A stretch of DNA of 60,798 bases, from assembly GCF_034521165.1 (NCBI RefSeq), contig NZ_JAXHMV010000007.1, forward strand, positions 1 to 60,798, read 5' to 3'. This document shows positions 1 through 7,933 of the stretch, piece after piece (the stretch's first letter is position 1; each line of letters starts with the position of its first letter). The notes under the pieces were generated by a model that ran no database searches, was not told the origin of the DNA, and saw nothing but the letters and a program-made list of their open reading frames with translations. Both the position numbers and the translations under genes were made by a program. This DNA is from Thiohalophilus sp. (lineage in GTDB: Bacteria > Pseudomonadota > Gammaproteobacteria > UBA6429 > Thiohalophilaceae).

Positions 1-616
1 TTGCTTTCAAACCGCAGGTCTTTTTCCCTAAGGGGCCGGGAGACACTCGAAACCCGAGGAGGTGCCGATAATAGAGACCTGGCAGGCCATGGAGGAATGC
101 GTTGGGCAGGGGTTGATCAGGCAGATTGGAGTGTGTAATTTCAGTACTAAAAAGCTTGGTGATCTTCTTAATCAGGCATCAATTGCACCGATGATGAACC
201 AGATAGAACTGCATCCATATCTGCAGCAGGAAGATATGCTGCGCTTTTGCCGTGAAAGGGACGTCCTGCTCACAGCCTACTCACCGCTGGGTTCGGTGGA
301 TAGGCCAAAGGGTATGAAAAAGCAGGATGAACCTTCGCTTCTGGAAAATCCCGTTATCGTCGAAATTGGTGCCAAGCACAAGATTTCCCCGGCCCAGGTG
401 CTTATTGGCTGGGCTCTGCGGCGCGATACGGTGGTTATCCCCAAATCTGTCAACCAGGAGCGACTGCAGCAGAATTTAGCCGCTGCGGATGTCGTGCTTG
501 ATGATGAAGACATGCAGGCTATAAAAAGCCTCGACATGAAATACCGCTATGTTGACGGCGGGTTTTTTGCTGCACCCGGCTCGGGCTATACTGTGGCTGG
601 AATCTGGGATGAATAG
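1..616 (+). CDS. Aldo/keto reductase, C-terminal part
   Basis: The open part from base 62 encodes 184 residues that match the second half of an NAD(P)H-dependent aldo/keto reductase of about 310 residues, an enzyme reducing aldehydes or ketones to alcohols. Visible family signatures are IETWQAMEECV, GxIGVCNFS, the TAYSPLGS segment, the cofactor-binding IPKSVNQERLQQN loop and the usual C-terminal tail ending in WDE. The catalytic Asp-Tyr-Lys-His residues lie in the missing N-terminal half. Bases 1-61 still look like the upstream coding sequence but contain a stop in this frame, so a frameshift lies just before base 62 and the GTG at 62 is not a believable start. The exact substrate cannot be told. 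Confidence 0.8.
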
Positions 617-689
617 ATTGGTACAGCGGAGGAAGACTCTGAAGGCTACCTTGAAATCCTTTGCCGTGCAATGGGGCCGGACACGGGCA

Positions 690-1477
690 GGGGGATCAGC
701 GCGACACGCATACCCGAAGTATCATTATTTTATCGCGACGCCGCCGGTGGATTCCATGCTTTCCTGCGCAGGCGGGGCGATGGCCGATGGTAATAACGCG
801 CTTCAATCGGCTGGAACGGCCCTCTGGCAGTATCGGAAGGCCGGACGTGCTGCGGCCAGCCGGCCTGGAACAGCGGATATCGTCGAGGAGGCGAGGGCCG
901 CGGCCGCGCCGCTTTGTCAAGGTCTTTGGCGGCGCCGACAAGATTGTCTGCCCGTCGGGTTCCTGTGTCCATATGGTGCGGAATCATTATCCGGAACTGT
1001 TTGCCGGCGAAGATCTCGAATTCCGTATGCATGTCAAGGAAATCGGCAACAGGTGCTATGAGTTCAGCGAATATCTCACCGATGTGCGTGGGGGTCGCCG
1101 ATCTCGGGTGCGAAATCTAAGGGGGATGTCCAGCCGACCAGGATCCCTGTCAGGTCTTCTTCGTGGTCTCGGGCATAGCGGAACAACCCCGCAAGCTGCT
1201 CCGCAATGTTGAGGGGCTGCGTCTTATCGGTGGCTCACGTGACAGCGATGTCTGCTGGCGGTTTTGGCGGGACCTTCAGTGTCAACTACCCTCGGCATAT
1301 CCACGGCGATGGTCGATGAAGAGATAGACGACATCGATGGCCAGCGGCGCCGAGTATGTTGTCGGCTGCGATGCCAGCTGTCTTATGAATATCAAGGGGC
1401 GTATGGCACGAAGAGGTGAGAGCGTCAAGGTGCTTCATATTGCCGAAATACTGGCAGCCGGAGAAGCAAGGTCATGA
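690..1477 (+). pseudogene. lutA: LutA-like (Fe-S)-binding oxidoreductase subunit, multiply frameshifted
   Basis: Pieces of an LutA/GlpC-like CCG-domain protein appear in alternating frames: a beginning near 716-790 (FIATPPVDSM), a central block near 915-1090 with FVKVFGGADKIVCPSGSC, VRNHYPELF and YEFSEYLTDV, and a final block near 1335-1477 with VVGCDASCLMNIKGRM and VLHIAEILA. In the family this subunit acts with LutB and LutC in oxidation of lactate to pyruvate. The stop codon overlaps the lutB start as ATGA, the expected coupling in a lutABC operon. At least three frameshifts are needed to read it, and the first cysteine-rich motif is scrambled. It may be a decayed gene or sequencing error; the intact lutB and lutC favour error. 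Confidence 0.7.
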
Positions 1478-2937
1478 CCCTTCAGGCAGGCCGAAATTAT
1501 AGAGAAGAGGCAAGCAAGGGGCTGGACAATGATTGTCTACAAAAAAGCCTGAAGAAGCTGCAGAACAACTTCGGCAAGGGGGCAATGGAATACTGGGCCT
1601 CCATGACGGACAGCGGCTTGCGCGACCGTGCCAAGAATACCAGGATGGAAACGCTTGCCAATCTCGATGTCGTTCTCTCCACTCTTGCTGAAAATGTCGA
1701 AAAGGCGGGCGGTCATGTCTATTTTGCCAAAACCGCCGAGGATGCTGTGAACTATTGTCTCAGGGTGGCGGCCAAGAACGATGTCGAAACCGTGGTCAAG
1801 TCCAAATCGATGACCTCGGCCGAAATTGGGCTCGATGCGGCGCTGAAGGGCAGTGACATCGAGGTGCTTGAGACCGATCTGGGTGAATATATCATCCAGC
1901 TTGCCGAAGATCAGGCCTCGCACACGATCGCCCCCTGTATTCATCTGAACAGGTCGCAGATTGGCCGGCTTTTTGAGGAAAAACTGGCTGTTGCCTTGCA
2001 CCGACGATACCCGCCGAACTTACCGGATTGCCAGAAGAGCACGCTGCGGCACAAGATGCTGGATGCCGATATGGGCATTACCGGCTGCAATATCGCCTGC
2101 GCCGAGACCGGCCGGATAAGTCTGGTGTCCAACGAGGGCAATATTCGCATGGTGACCACCATGCCCAGAGTGCATGTCGCCTTAATGGGTCTTGAGCGTG
2201 TTGCCGCAACCATGGAGGATCACCAGGGGCTGCTGCAGCTTTTGACACAGGGCGCCGCGCTACAGAAACTGAGCACGTATGTCAGTTTTGCCGGAGGTAA
2301 ACGTCTTGCCGGTGACCCCGACGGTCCCGAGGAATTCCACCTTGTCGTCATAGATAACGGCAGATCCAAAATTCTTGGTGACAATGCCTTCAGGGAGGTT
2401 CTCGCCTGCATTCGCTGCGGCGCCTGCCTCAATATCTGTCCGGTCTATGGCCGTATCGGCGGCCATGCCTACCTCTCACCATATTCCGGGCCCGTGGGAG
2501 CCGTTGTTTCCCCTCTGCTCTTTGGCATCAACCAGTATGCCGATCTGTGTAAGGGGGAAAGCCTCTGCGGTGCCTGCCTGGATATCTGTCCGGTGAAAAT
2601 CGATTTACCGCGTATGTTGCTGGAACTGCGATATAAGCTGGCCTATGGTGATCGGAAATGGCAGACGAGAAAACATGACCGGGGGGAAGCTCTGGTGTTC
2701 AAGCTGTGGCGTATTAGTATAGCAGCGGGACCACTGTATCGGTTGGCGTTGCGCTGCGGCTACTGGATGCAGAGACCTCTCTTCGGCCGGAAAAGCCTCC
2801 TTAGTATTCTGCCGGGCCCGGCGAAACGCTGGTGTGCTGACCGTGATATGCCCTCTCTTGCCGGGGAACCCTTCAGCAGACGGTGGAAAAAACGGCATGG
2901 CAAAGGCAGAACACAACACGGGGTGAAAGATGGATGA
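1474..2937 (+). CDS. lutB: LutB, iron-sulfur protein of lactate utilisation
   Basis: Intact 487-residue protein with the LutB layout: an N-terminal LUD-type domain (about residues 50-290, containing GCNIACAETGRI and NEGNIRM) followed by two ferredoxin-like cysteine motifs, CIRCGACLNICPVYG near residue 311 and CGACLDICPV near residue 365, which should bind two [4Fe-4S] clusters. With LutA and LutC it forms the cytoplasmic lactate-oxidising complex that passes electrons onward. The ATG overlaps the stop of the broken lutA and its own 3' end overlaps lutC by 8 bases, so translation is probably coupled. Length and motif spacing are normal for the family; the symbol is by family and could also fit related YkgF proteins. 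Confidence 0.92.
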   Translation: MTLQAGRNYREEASKGLDNDCLQKSLKKLQNNFGKGAMEYWASMTDSGLRDRAKNTRMETLANLDVVLSTLAENVEKAGGHVYFAKTAEDAVNYCLRVAAKNDVETVVKSKSMTSAEIGLDAALKGSDIEVLETDLGEYIIQLAEDQASHTIAPCIHLNRSQIGRLFEEKLAVALHRRYPPNLPDCQKSTLRHKMLDADMGITGCNIACAETGRISLVSNEGNIRMVTTMPRVHVALMGLERVAATMEDHQGLLQLLTQGAALQKLSTYVSFAGGKRLAGDPDGPEEFHLVVIDNGRSKILGDNAFREVLACIRCGACLNICPVYGRIGGHAYLSPYSGPVGAVVSPLLFGINQYADLCKGESLCGACLDICPVKIDLPRMLLELRYKLAYGDRKWQTRKHDRGEALVFKLWRISIAAGPLYRLALRCGYWMQRPLFGRKSLLSILPGPAKRWCADRDMPSLAGEPFSRRWKKRHGKGRTQHGVKDG

Positions 2938-3697
2938 GAAGGATTTGTTTCTCGCCGATATCCGGAAATCATTGGGGTATTCGGCACAAGATGCACGTAC
3001 CACCCAGGAGTGCGCGTCGCTTTTTGCAAGTGCCGATGACGCCGCAGTGCTGGAGAGGATTCAGTATCGCACCCATGTCGAAAAGCAGGCATTGTTGAAA
3101 ATTCTTCAGGAAAATGCAGAGAAGATCAATCTGGATGTTCAGCCGGTTAAGTCGTTGGCCGATGCGGCCACCAGGATCGTCGAAATCGTTGAAAAAGCCG
3201 AGCCTGAATTTGGCCATACCAAGCAGCTGATTCAGCATGATGATACAGTCTTGGCAAAGCTGCAATTGTGGAAGAGGTTCTCTGGTAAAGCGGTTCAGGT
3301 CCATACTGCCTACGCTGTTGACAGCCAGGTGCGGGAAAAATCCATTGCTTCCTATGTCGGTCTGACGGCTCCCCGATGGGCGGTGGCCGAATCGGCAACC
3401 ATTGTTGAACTTGGAGAACCCGGCCGGCCGCGGTCCACCTCGCTGGTCCCATCAGTCCATATAGCCCTTATCCATCTTAAAGATGTGCTGGCGGAGTTGT
3501 CTGAAGTCTATGCCATGCTTCGGCAGCAACCGCCGGAGCACTCCTGTCTCTTTATCTCGGGGCCATCAAAAACAGCCGAAATCGAAGCCCATATGGTGCA
3601 TGGTGCTCACGGGCCACGACAGGTGCATCTTGTCGTTGTTGATGAACAGCTGAAGGAAGCTGAAGGATTGCGTGGGTCAGGGTTGTTTTCTTCTTAA
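2930..3697 (+). CDS. lutC: LutC, LUD-domain lactate utilisation protein
   Basis: Intact 255-residue LUD (YkgG/LutC) domain protein. Recognisable family segments are WAVAESATIVE, the PSVHIALI strand and the near C-terminal ISGPSKTAEIE followed by HGAHGPRQVHLVVVD. It is the third partner of the LutABC lactate dehydrogenase complex; LutC carries no iron-sulfur cluster. The ATG at 2930 overlaps the end of lutB, and an AAAGATGG context with the upstream frame suggests coupled translation. The final codons overlap an open frame leading to the next gene, whose better start is 3750. Confidence 0.9.
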   Translation: MDEKDLFLADIRKSLGYSAQDARTTQECASLFASADDAAVLERIQYRTHVEKQALLKILQENAEKINLDVQPVKSLADAATRIVEIVEKAEPEFGHTKQLIQHDDTVLAKLQLWKRFSGKAVQVHTAYAVDSQVREKSIASYVGLTAPRWAVAESATIVELGEPGRPRSTSLVPSVHIALIHLKDVLAELSEVYAMLRQQPPEHSCLFISGPSKTAEIEAHMVHGAHGPRQVHLVVVDEQLKEAEGLRGSGLFSS

Positions 3698-3749
3698 AAT
3701 TCCTTCATTCAAAACAGTAGCCGATATCATACAAAGTCGGGAGCGTGTT

Positions 3750-4346
3750 ATGACAGATCTGGTTGATGGCAGGTTGTATGCGGAATTGGCAGGGAGGAAT
3801 GCGGCAGACGTCGTGCTCGCTCCTTGCTGTGAATATAATGAAGAGACGCAGTGCTATACGGTACGAGCATGGGGTGGCTCATATGTTGTCTGCCCGCATC
3901 AGGCTATGATTCGGCCTGAGGCGGGTACCGCCGAGCCCCCGATCTACTTCTCTATATTTCTGGTCAATTATCTTCTTGCAGAAAAGAAGGCAACACCTGC
4001 CGGCCAGTGGATATCGGAAAAAGACCTCAGTGGAGGGCCGACATTTTTCCGTGGCCCGCATAGAATACCCACGGACCTCATTGTGGATGCCTTTGGTGAT
4101 GATATGGAAATGTTGGGCAAAAGGTGCCGGCAGCTCGGCGGCACGCCGCTAGATATGGCTGATTGTTCCTTCGGCTTTGATATTATAGGGTCGATACGGC
4201 TTGCTCTGCTGTATTGGGGCAGCGATGACGATTTTGAGGCCGAGGCCAAACTGCTCATCGATGCTTCCGTCGCCGATACGCTGCAACTCGATGTGGTTTT
4301 TGCCCTGCTCTCGCATGCCTGCGGGCGCATCGCTAAAGTATCTTAA
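3750..4346 (+). CDS. DUF3786 domain protein
   Basis: The frame is open from 3672, but the ATG at 3750 preceded by CGGGAG gives a typical protein of 198 residues and is preferred. It resembles DUF3786 proteins, which are found mostly in anaerobic, especially sulfate-reducing, bacteria and have no established function. Features seen are RNAADVVLAPCCEY near the start, a WGGSYVVCPHQ segment, a central FRGPHRIPTDLI stretch and a C-terminal LLYWGSDDDF...LDVVFALLSHACG block that the family shares. Cysteines at the beginning, middle and end could bind a metal or cluster, but this is inference. It lies 52 bases after lutC on the same strand and may belong to the same transcript. Confidence 0.75.
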   Translation: MTDLVDGRLYAELAGRNAADVVLAPCCEYNEETQCYTVRAWGGSYVVCPHQAMIRPEAGTAEPPIYFSIFLVNYLLAEKKATPAGQWISEKDLSGGPTFFRGPHRIPTDLIVDAFGDDMEMLGKRCRQLGGTPLDMADCSFGFDIIGSIRLALLYWGSDDDFEAEAKLLIDASVADTLQLDVVFALLSHACGRIAKVS

Positions 4347-4385
4347 GATATCTTGAGGTATCCTGGGATGCCATGGAACAAGGCA

Positions 4386-4425
4386 ATAAAAAGGCCCGAT
4401 CTTCTGTCAGTGGAAAAACGGGCCC
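4386..4425 (-). terminator. Probable intrinsic terminator
   Basis: Read on the minus strand, a GGGCCCG arm and a CGGGCC arm flank a loop of about 20 bases and are followed directly by TTTTTATT. It sits 78 bases past the end of the minus-strand zinc-ribbon gene and could stop that transcript; it lies also between convergent genes. Confidence 0.5.
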
Positions 4426-4455
4426 AATAAGGAGTGAATATTTTCCAAGTCTTAG

Positions 4456-4479
4456 CGTAACTACTTATGGGAGAAGCGA
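4456..4479 (+). repeat. 24-base motif also found at 6181-6204
   Basis: The 24 bases starting CGTAACTACTTATGG match 20 of 24 bases at 6181-6204, where they lie about 85 bases before the start of the hydantoinase-like gene. Both copies end in GAAGCGA. This could be a shared regulatory site or chance similarity. Confidence 0.25.
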
Positions 4480-4502
4480 CGTAATGTAACTACCCCCGGT
4501 AG

Positions 4503-4725
4503 CTATTTAATCTCCTGGGGCTGACACAGTCTCGTCTCGTCCGGTGCCATTTTGCCGCAGGAACCGCAGGAGTATTTCATGGCCGCGAGCTTTTCCTTGC
4601 AGACATGATTAACCCCCACATCCTCCCCCCCGCAGAATTACGCAGGAGAGAACTTCCGTGGTCGGATCACAGAGATGGCCTGGATCATCGGCCACTGCGC
4701 CACAACTTTTACAGGTGTGAGCCAT
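4503..4725 (-). CDS. Small cysteine-rich zinc-ribbon-like protein, one frameshift
   Basis: A short gene of about 73 residues that is hidden by one indel. It starts at ATG 4725-4723 behind a strong AAGGAGATTA ribosome site at 4731-4740. It begins MAHTCKSCGAVADDPGHLCD; after a frameshift in the run of eight G/C bases near 4630 it continues with GVNHVCKEKL, MKYSCGSCGKMAPDETRLC and stops at 4503. The paired CxxC motifs and spaced His/Cys residues suggest a zinc or iron-binding ribbon. The good ribosome site, the downstream terminator and the coherent residues after one-base correction support a real gene. Function unknown; similar small metal-binding proteins occur in sulfate reducers. Confidence 0.65.
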
Positions 4726-4825
4726 TGTGTTAATCTCCTTTATGTAGAGAGTGGTATCCAGTTGGGCTGGATATGCAGTCTTCCCTCAAAGGGATTACGC
4801 CAACGAGGGATTATGCCAACGTCTA

Positions 4826-4877
4826 CTGCCCGGTAACGCCTGAACGTGGAAAAAAAATACTCAGGAGTTACCGGCAG
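4826..4877. repeat. Long imperfect inverted repeat
   Basis: The arm starting CTGCCCGGTAACGCCTGA pairs with the arm TCAGGAGTTACCGGCAG with one bulge and one mismatch, separated by about 17 bases rich in A. It lies about 100 bases upstream of the zinc-ribbon gene start and 137 bases past the stop of the thioesterase gene. Either strand could fold it. A direct repeat GGGATTA(C/T)GCCAACG lies just before it (4793-4822). Terminator or protein-binding role undecided. Confidence 0.45.
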
Positions 4878-5013
4878 ACATAGTGAAAAAAGTAAACAGG
4901 CTGCACCCCTGTCAATGCATCACGGTCGACGTTTCCAGGAATAATTCTCGAAAATAACCCCGATGGAACATGCAAACGGCAGTATTCAGGTGTTGTGTCC
5001 GGATGTTGGGTGA

Positions 5014-5487
5014 TCACTCTTTTTCAGGCACTAGATGTTCGGGGATACGCACGGCGACAACCTTTCCCCGGGCCGTTATTGTTCCTTCAACGAGAAGATC
5101 GGTTGTAACTATGACTTTTTTGTCGGTTATTTCGGCAATCCGAGAACGAAGATGAAGCGGGGGTCCCATGGGGGTGGGTTTGAGATAATCGACATGCAGT
5201 GAGGCCGTAACAAAACGGAAAGGAGGGGATGAGCCCTGCTCTCGCCCAGCCCGGCGATAGGCTGCCGCGGCCGCTGTTCCCGTGGAATGGCAGTCGATTA
5301 AAGAGGCGATGAGGCCGCCATAGACATAGCCGGGAAAGGCGAGGTGGTAGTGCTGTGGCTGAAAATCGGCAATGGATTCGTCACCGTCCCAGTAGCTCTT
5401 AATCCGGAGTCCGTGATCGTTGTCCGGTCCGCAGCCGTAGCAGTGTCTGTACGATTCCGGGTAGTGGTCCTGAAAGGATTTTTCCAT
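5014..5487 (-). CDS. PaaI-like hotdog-fold thioesterase
   Basis: Intact 157-residue protein of the PaaI/YbgC-type hotdog superfamily, which hydrolyses acyl-CoA thioesters. The family pattern is visible: CYGCGPDNDHGLRI near residue 17, the FPGYVYGGLIASLIDCHSTG core (the Gly-Gly-central helix with the usual active-site Asp/Ser region) near residue 50, and the VDYLKPTPMGPPL strand. The start at 5487 is chosen because MEKSFQDHYPESYRHC is the common beginning and a CAAGGAGC ribosome site precedes it. Divergent from the DUF423 gene across a short AT-rich region. Acyl substrate unknown. Confidence 0.85.
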   Translation of the reverse strand: MEKSFQDHYPESYRHCYGCGPDNDHGLRIKSYWDGDESIADFQPQHYHLAFPGYVYGGLIASLIDCHSTGTAAAAAYRRAGREQGSSPPFRFVTASLHVDYLKPTPMGPPLHLRSRIAEITDKKVIVTTDLLVEGTITARGKVVAVRIPEHLVPEKE

Positions 5488-5583
5488 GAGTTGCTCCTTG
5501 AGTAGTTATTTCCATACAGGTATAGTGTGCAATGGTAAAGAGTTGCAAATATGACCACTATATCAGTTTTTTGGGAGAATAGT

Positions 5584-5991
5584 ATGATTCGTTTGTTTTT
5601 TGCACTTGGCTCGGTACTGGCCGGCCTCGCGGTTGCTGTTGGTGCCTGGAGTGCACATTCCTCAGCTTTGAATGAAATCCAGGCGTTGTGGCTGGAGAAG
5701 GCGGTTCGCTATCAGATTATTCATGCCCTGGCGCTGCTTGCCACGTCGTTGTTGATGGCCTCGCATGCTACTCCTTCAAAAACGGCTGTTGCTGCGGGAG
5801 TGTCGTTTCTCGGAGGATGCCTGTGCTTCTGCGGCAGTCTTTATGTGATGGCGTTCAGCTCAATTGATGCCGGACTTGTAACGCCTGCCGGTGGTATGCT
5901 GTTTCTTCTGGGCTGGGCTTGCCTGGCGTGTTGCGCACCGAAGTTCGCGCTAGACCGGCAGGTGTTATGCCGCCTGGTGCTCCGACTGTAG
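5584..5991 (+). CDS. DUF423 membrane protein (YgdD-like)
   Basis: Predicted 135-residue inner-membrane protein with four hydrophobic segments. It follows the DUF423 pattern: LFFALGSVLAGLAVAVGAW at the start (where the family has GAFGAHGL, here GAWSAHS), AVRYQIIHALALLATSLL in the middle, and GSLYVMAFSSIDAG followed by TPAGGMLFLLGWACL near the end. The frame is open from 5551, but ATG 5584 behind TGGGAGAAT is the natural start. Members are widespread and of unknown function. The last 15 residues are more polar than usual for the family. Confidence 0.85.
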   Translation: MIRLFFALGSVLAGLAVAVGAWSAHSSALNEIQALWLEKAVRYQIIHALALLATSLLMASHATPSKTAVAAGVSFLGGCLCFCGSLYVMAFSSIDAGLVTPAGGMLFLLGWACLACCAPKFALDRQVLCRLVLRL

Positions 5992-6289
5992 CTAATAGAT
6001 AACCGGGCACCCATCTGCGGCATCTTCGATGCGGAAGATGGCGTTGGGCGGGGATACAGTGTCGGATAGCAAATTCGCTGGAGTGGCCATTCGTTACTGT
6101 ATCGGAAAACTTCTTTGTTTTTTTCAACCATATTGAATAGTATCAGAAGTGGAGGGTGTTGTTGCATTGTAACTACACATCGTAACGACGTATAGGGGAA
6201 GCGATTTGGTCTGGCTGATCCCGGTATTTGTAACGGTGTGTTGTCCCGCCGGTGGATGGTTTTGTCTGCAATCTGGATCGAGGGGAAAT

Positions 6290-7930
6290 ATGATTATCGG
6301 AATTGATGTCGGAGGTACCCACGCGGATGGCGTTCTGCTCCAGGGTAATGCAATTGTTGCAAAGAAGAAGGTTGCCGTCGATCATGACAATCTTGGAGAA
6401 TCGATCATAGCCCTGCTGGAGTCGCTGCTCCCTTCCGGCAGTGCGCAACTCAGCAGGATCCATCTGAGTACAACACTGTGCACCAATGCCCTGATCAGCG
6501 GCAATCTTGATCGCGTCGGCATGCTTGTTCAGGCGGGGCCGGGCATGAATCCTGATTTTTTCAAGGTGGGTGACGATCTCTATTTTCTTTCCGGAGCGGT
6601 GGATCATCGGGGCAAGGTGCTTCGCGGTCCGACCACGGTGGAAGTGAGCTCGGCCATTGAAAACCTGCGGCGGGATGGTGTAGATTCAGTCGGTGTCGTC
6701 ACCAAGTTTTCTCACAGAAACAACGAGCATGAGCTGTGGGTTGGCGATCAGCTGCGCCGCCATTTTCGTTATATCAGCATGGGGCACCGTCTTTCGGGGA
6801 TGCCGAACTTCCCCCGGCGGGTCTATACCACCTGGCTCAACTCCGCTCTTAAAACCGGTTTTTCGCGGTTCCGCAAGGCAATGGAGGATGGTTTTGCCAG
6901 GCTCGGCATCAACTGCCCCTGCTACATCCTCAAGGCCGACGGCGGTACCATCCCCTTTGATCGTGGCTGTGAGTTTCCCTGCCAGGCCGTCCATTCCGGC
7001 CCGTCAGCCAGCGTCATGGGGGCGCTTGCCATTGTTGGCGGTGAGAGTGATGCCATACTTCTTGATATTGGCGGGACAACAACGGATATCGCCCTGCTGG
7101 CCCAGGGTGTGCCGCTGCTCGAGCCCTATGGCGCAACTGTGGCAGGCCGGCCCACGCTGATTCGCGCCCTGCTCACTCAAAGCATCGGCCTGGGCGGGGA
7201 TTCCGTGGTGGCCAGGGAAAATGGCGATTTTCAGATCGGCCCCGGCAGAGTCGGCCCACCCATGGGCTTTGGCGGCAGCATGCCGACGCCAACCGATGCC
7301 ATGATCGTTCTGGGCACCATCACGGAAGGATCAGCAGAAAAGGCGGGTGAGGGCATGCGCCGACTCATCCCGGACCAGCCGGAGAAAAAAACGGCCGCCG
7401 AACTCCTGGAGTGTTTTGCCGGGAGGGTGCATGAGGCCGTTGAGCGCATGATAGAGGAAGCTTTCAGCAGGCCGGTGTATACCGTCACGGATTTTCTCCA
7501 ACGGGAGAAGATTCGTCCTGAGCGGTTAATCACCATTGGCGGTCCGGCCCAGGCGCTGCAGAATGTTCTTGAAAACCGGTTCGGGCTCGACTGTGTTGTT
7601 CCTCCTGACTACGAAGTGGCCAATGCCGTGGGATCCGCCAGGGCCCGCATCACTGTTCAGGCAAGCCTTTACGGCGATACTGCCATGGGCACAATGACTA
7701 TACCCGAAATTTCATTGATGGAGAGCATCGGCAAGCGATTCGACATGGCCGAGGCGGAGGCCAGGCTTGAGGAGGCGGTGTGCTCCATGGCCGCCGAGAT
7801 GGGGGAACAACATCCGCCCCAGGTAGATTTTATCGAACGCCTGGAGGTGAACACGGTGCGAGGATTTGCCACAGCCGGCAAAATATTTTCACTTAAAGCG
7901 CAGATCAGGCCGGGACTGACGAAGGAGTAA
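6290..7930 (+). CDS. Hydantoinase/oxoprolinase family protein (HyuA-like)
   Basis: Intact 546-residue protein of the ATP-dependent hydantoinase/5-oxoprolinase A family, in the actin/acetate-kinase-like ATPase fold. It shows the N-terminal phosphate loop IGIDVGGTHADGVLL, the TTLCTNALISGNLDRVG segment, a central HSGPSASVMGAL and DIGGTTTDIALL (the second phosphate-binding motif), then IGGPAQALQNVL. These enzymes open cyclic amides such as hydantoins or oxoproline, sometimes with a HyuB partner; none is seen here. The ATG at 6290 follows AGGGGAAAT and is preferred over the longer open frame from 6206. It is the first gene of a tight cluster (3 bases to the next). The protein is shorter than classic 650-700-residue HyuA, lacking much of the C-terminal domain. 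Confidence 0.88.
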   Translation: MIIGIDVGGTHADGVLLQGNAIVAKKKVAVDHDNLGESIIALLESLLPSGSAQLSRIHLSTTLCTNALISGNLDRVGMLVQAGPGMNPDFFKVGDDLYFLSGAVDHRGKVLRGPTTVEVSSAIENLRRDGVDSVGVVTKFSHRNNEHELWVGDQLRRHFRYISMGHRLSGMPNFPRRVYTTWLNSALKTGFSRFRKAMEDGFARLGINCPCYILKADGGTIPFDRGCEFPCQAVHSGPSASVMGALAIVGGESDAILLDIGGTTTDIALLAQGVPLLEPYGATVAGRPTLIRALLTQSIGLGGDSVVARENGDFQIGPGRVGPPMGFGGSMPTPTDAMIVLGTITEGSAEKAGEGMRRLIPDQPEKKTAAELLECFAGRVHEAVERMIEEAFSRPVYTVTDFLQREKIRPERLITIGGPAQALQNVLENRFGLDCVVPPDYEVANAVGSARARITVQASLYGDTAMGTMTIPEISLMESIGKRFDMAEAEARLEEAVCSMAAEMGEQHPPQVDFIERLEVNTVRGFATAGKIFSLKAQIRPGLTKE

Positions 7931-7933
7931 GCT

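Noticed and set aside
5014..5991. Toxin-antitoxin pair (thioesterase and DUF423)
   Set aside because: Genes are divergent, belong to clear unrelated families and have no toxin or antitoxin pattern.
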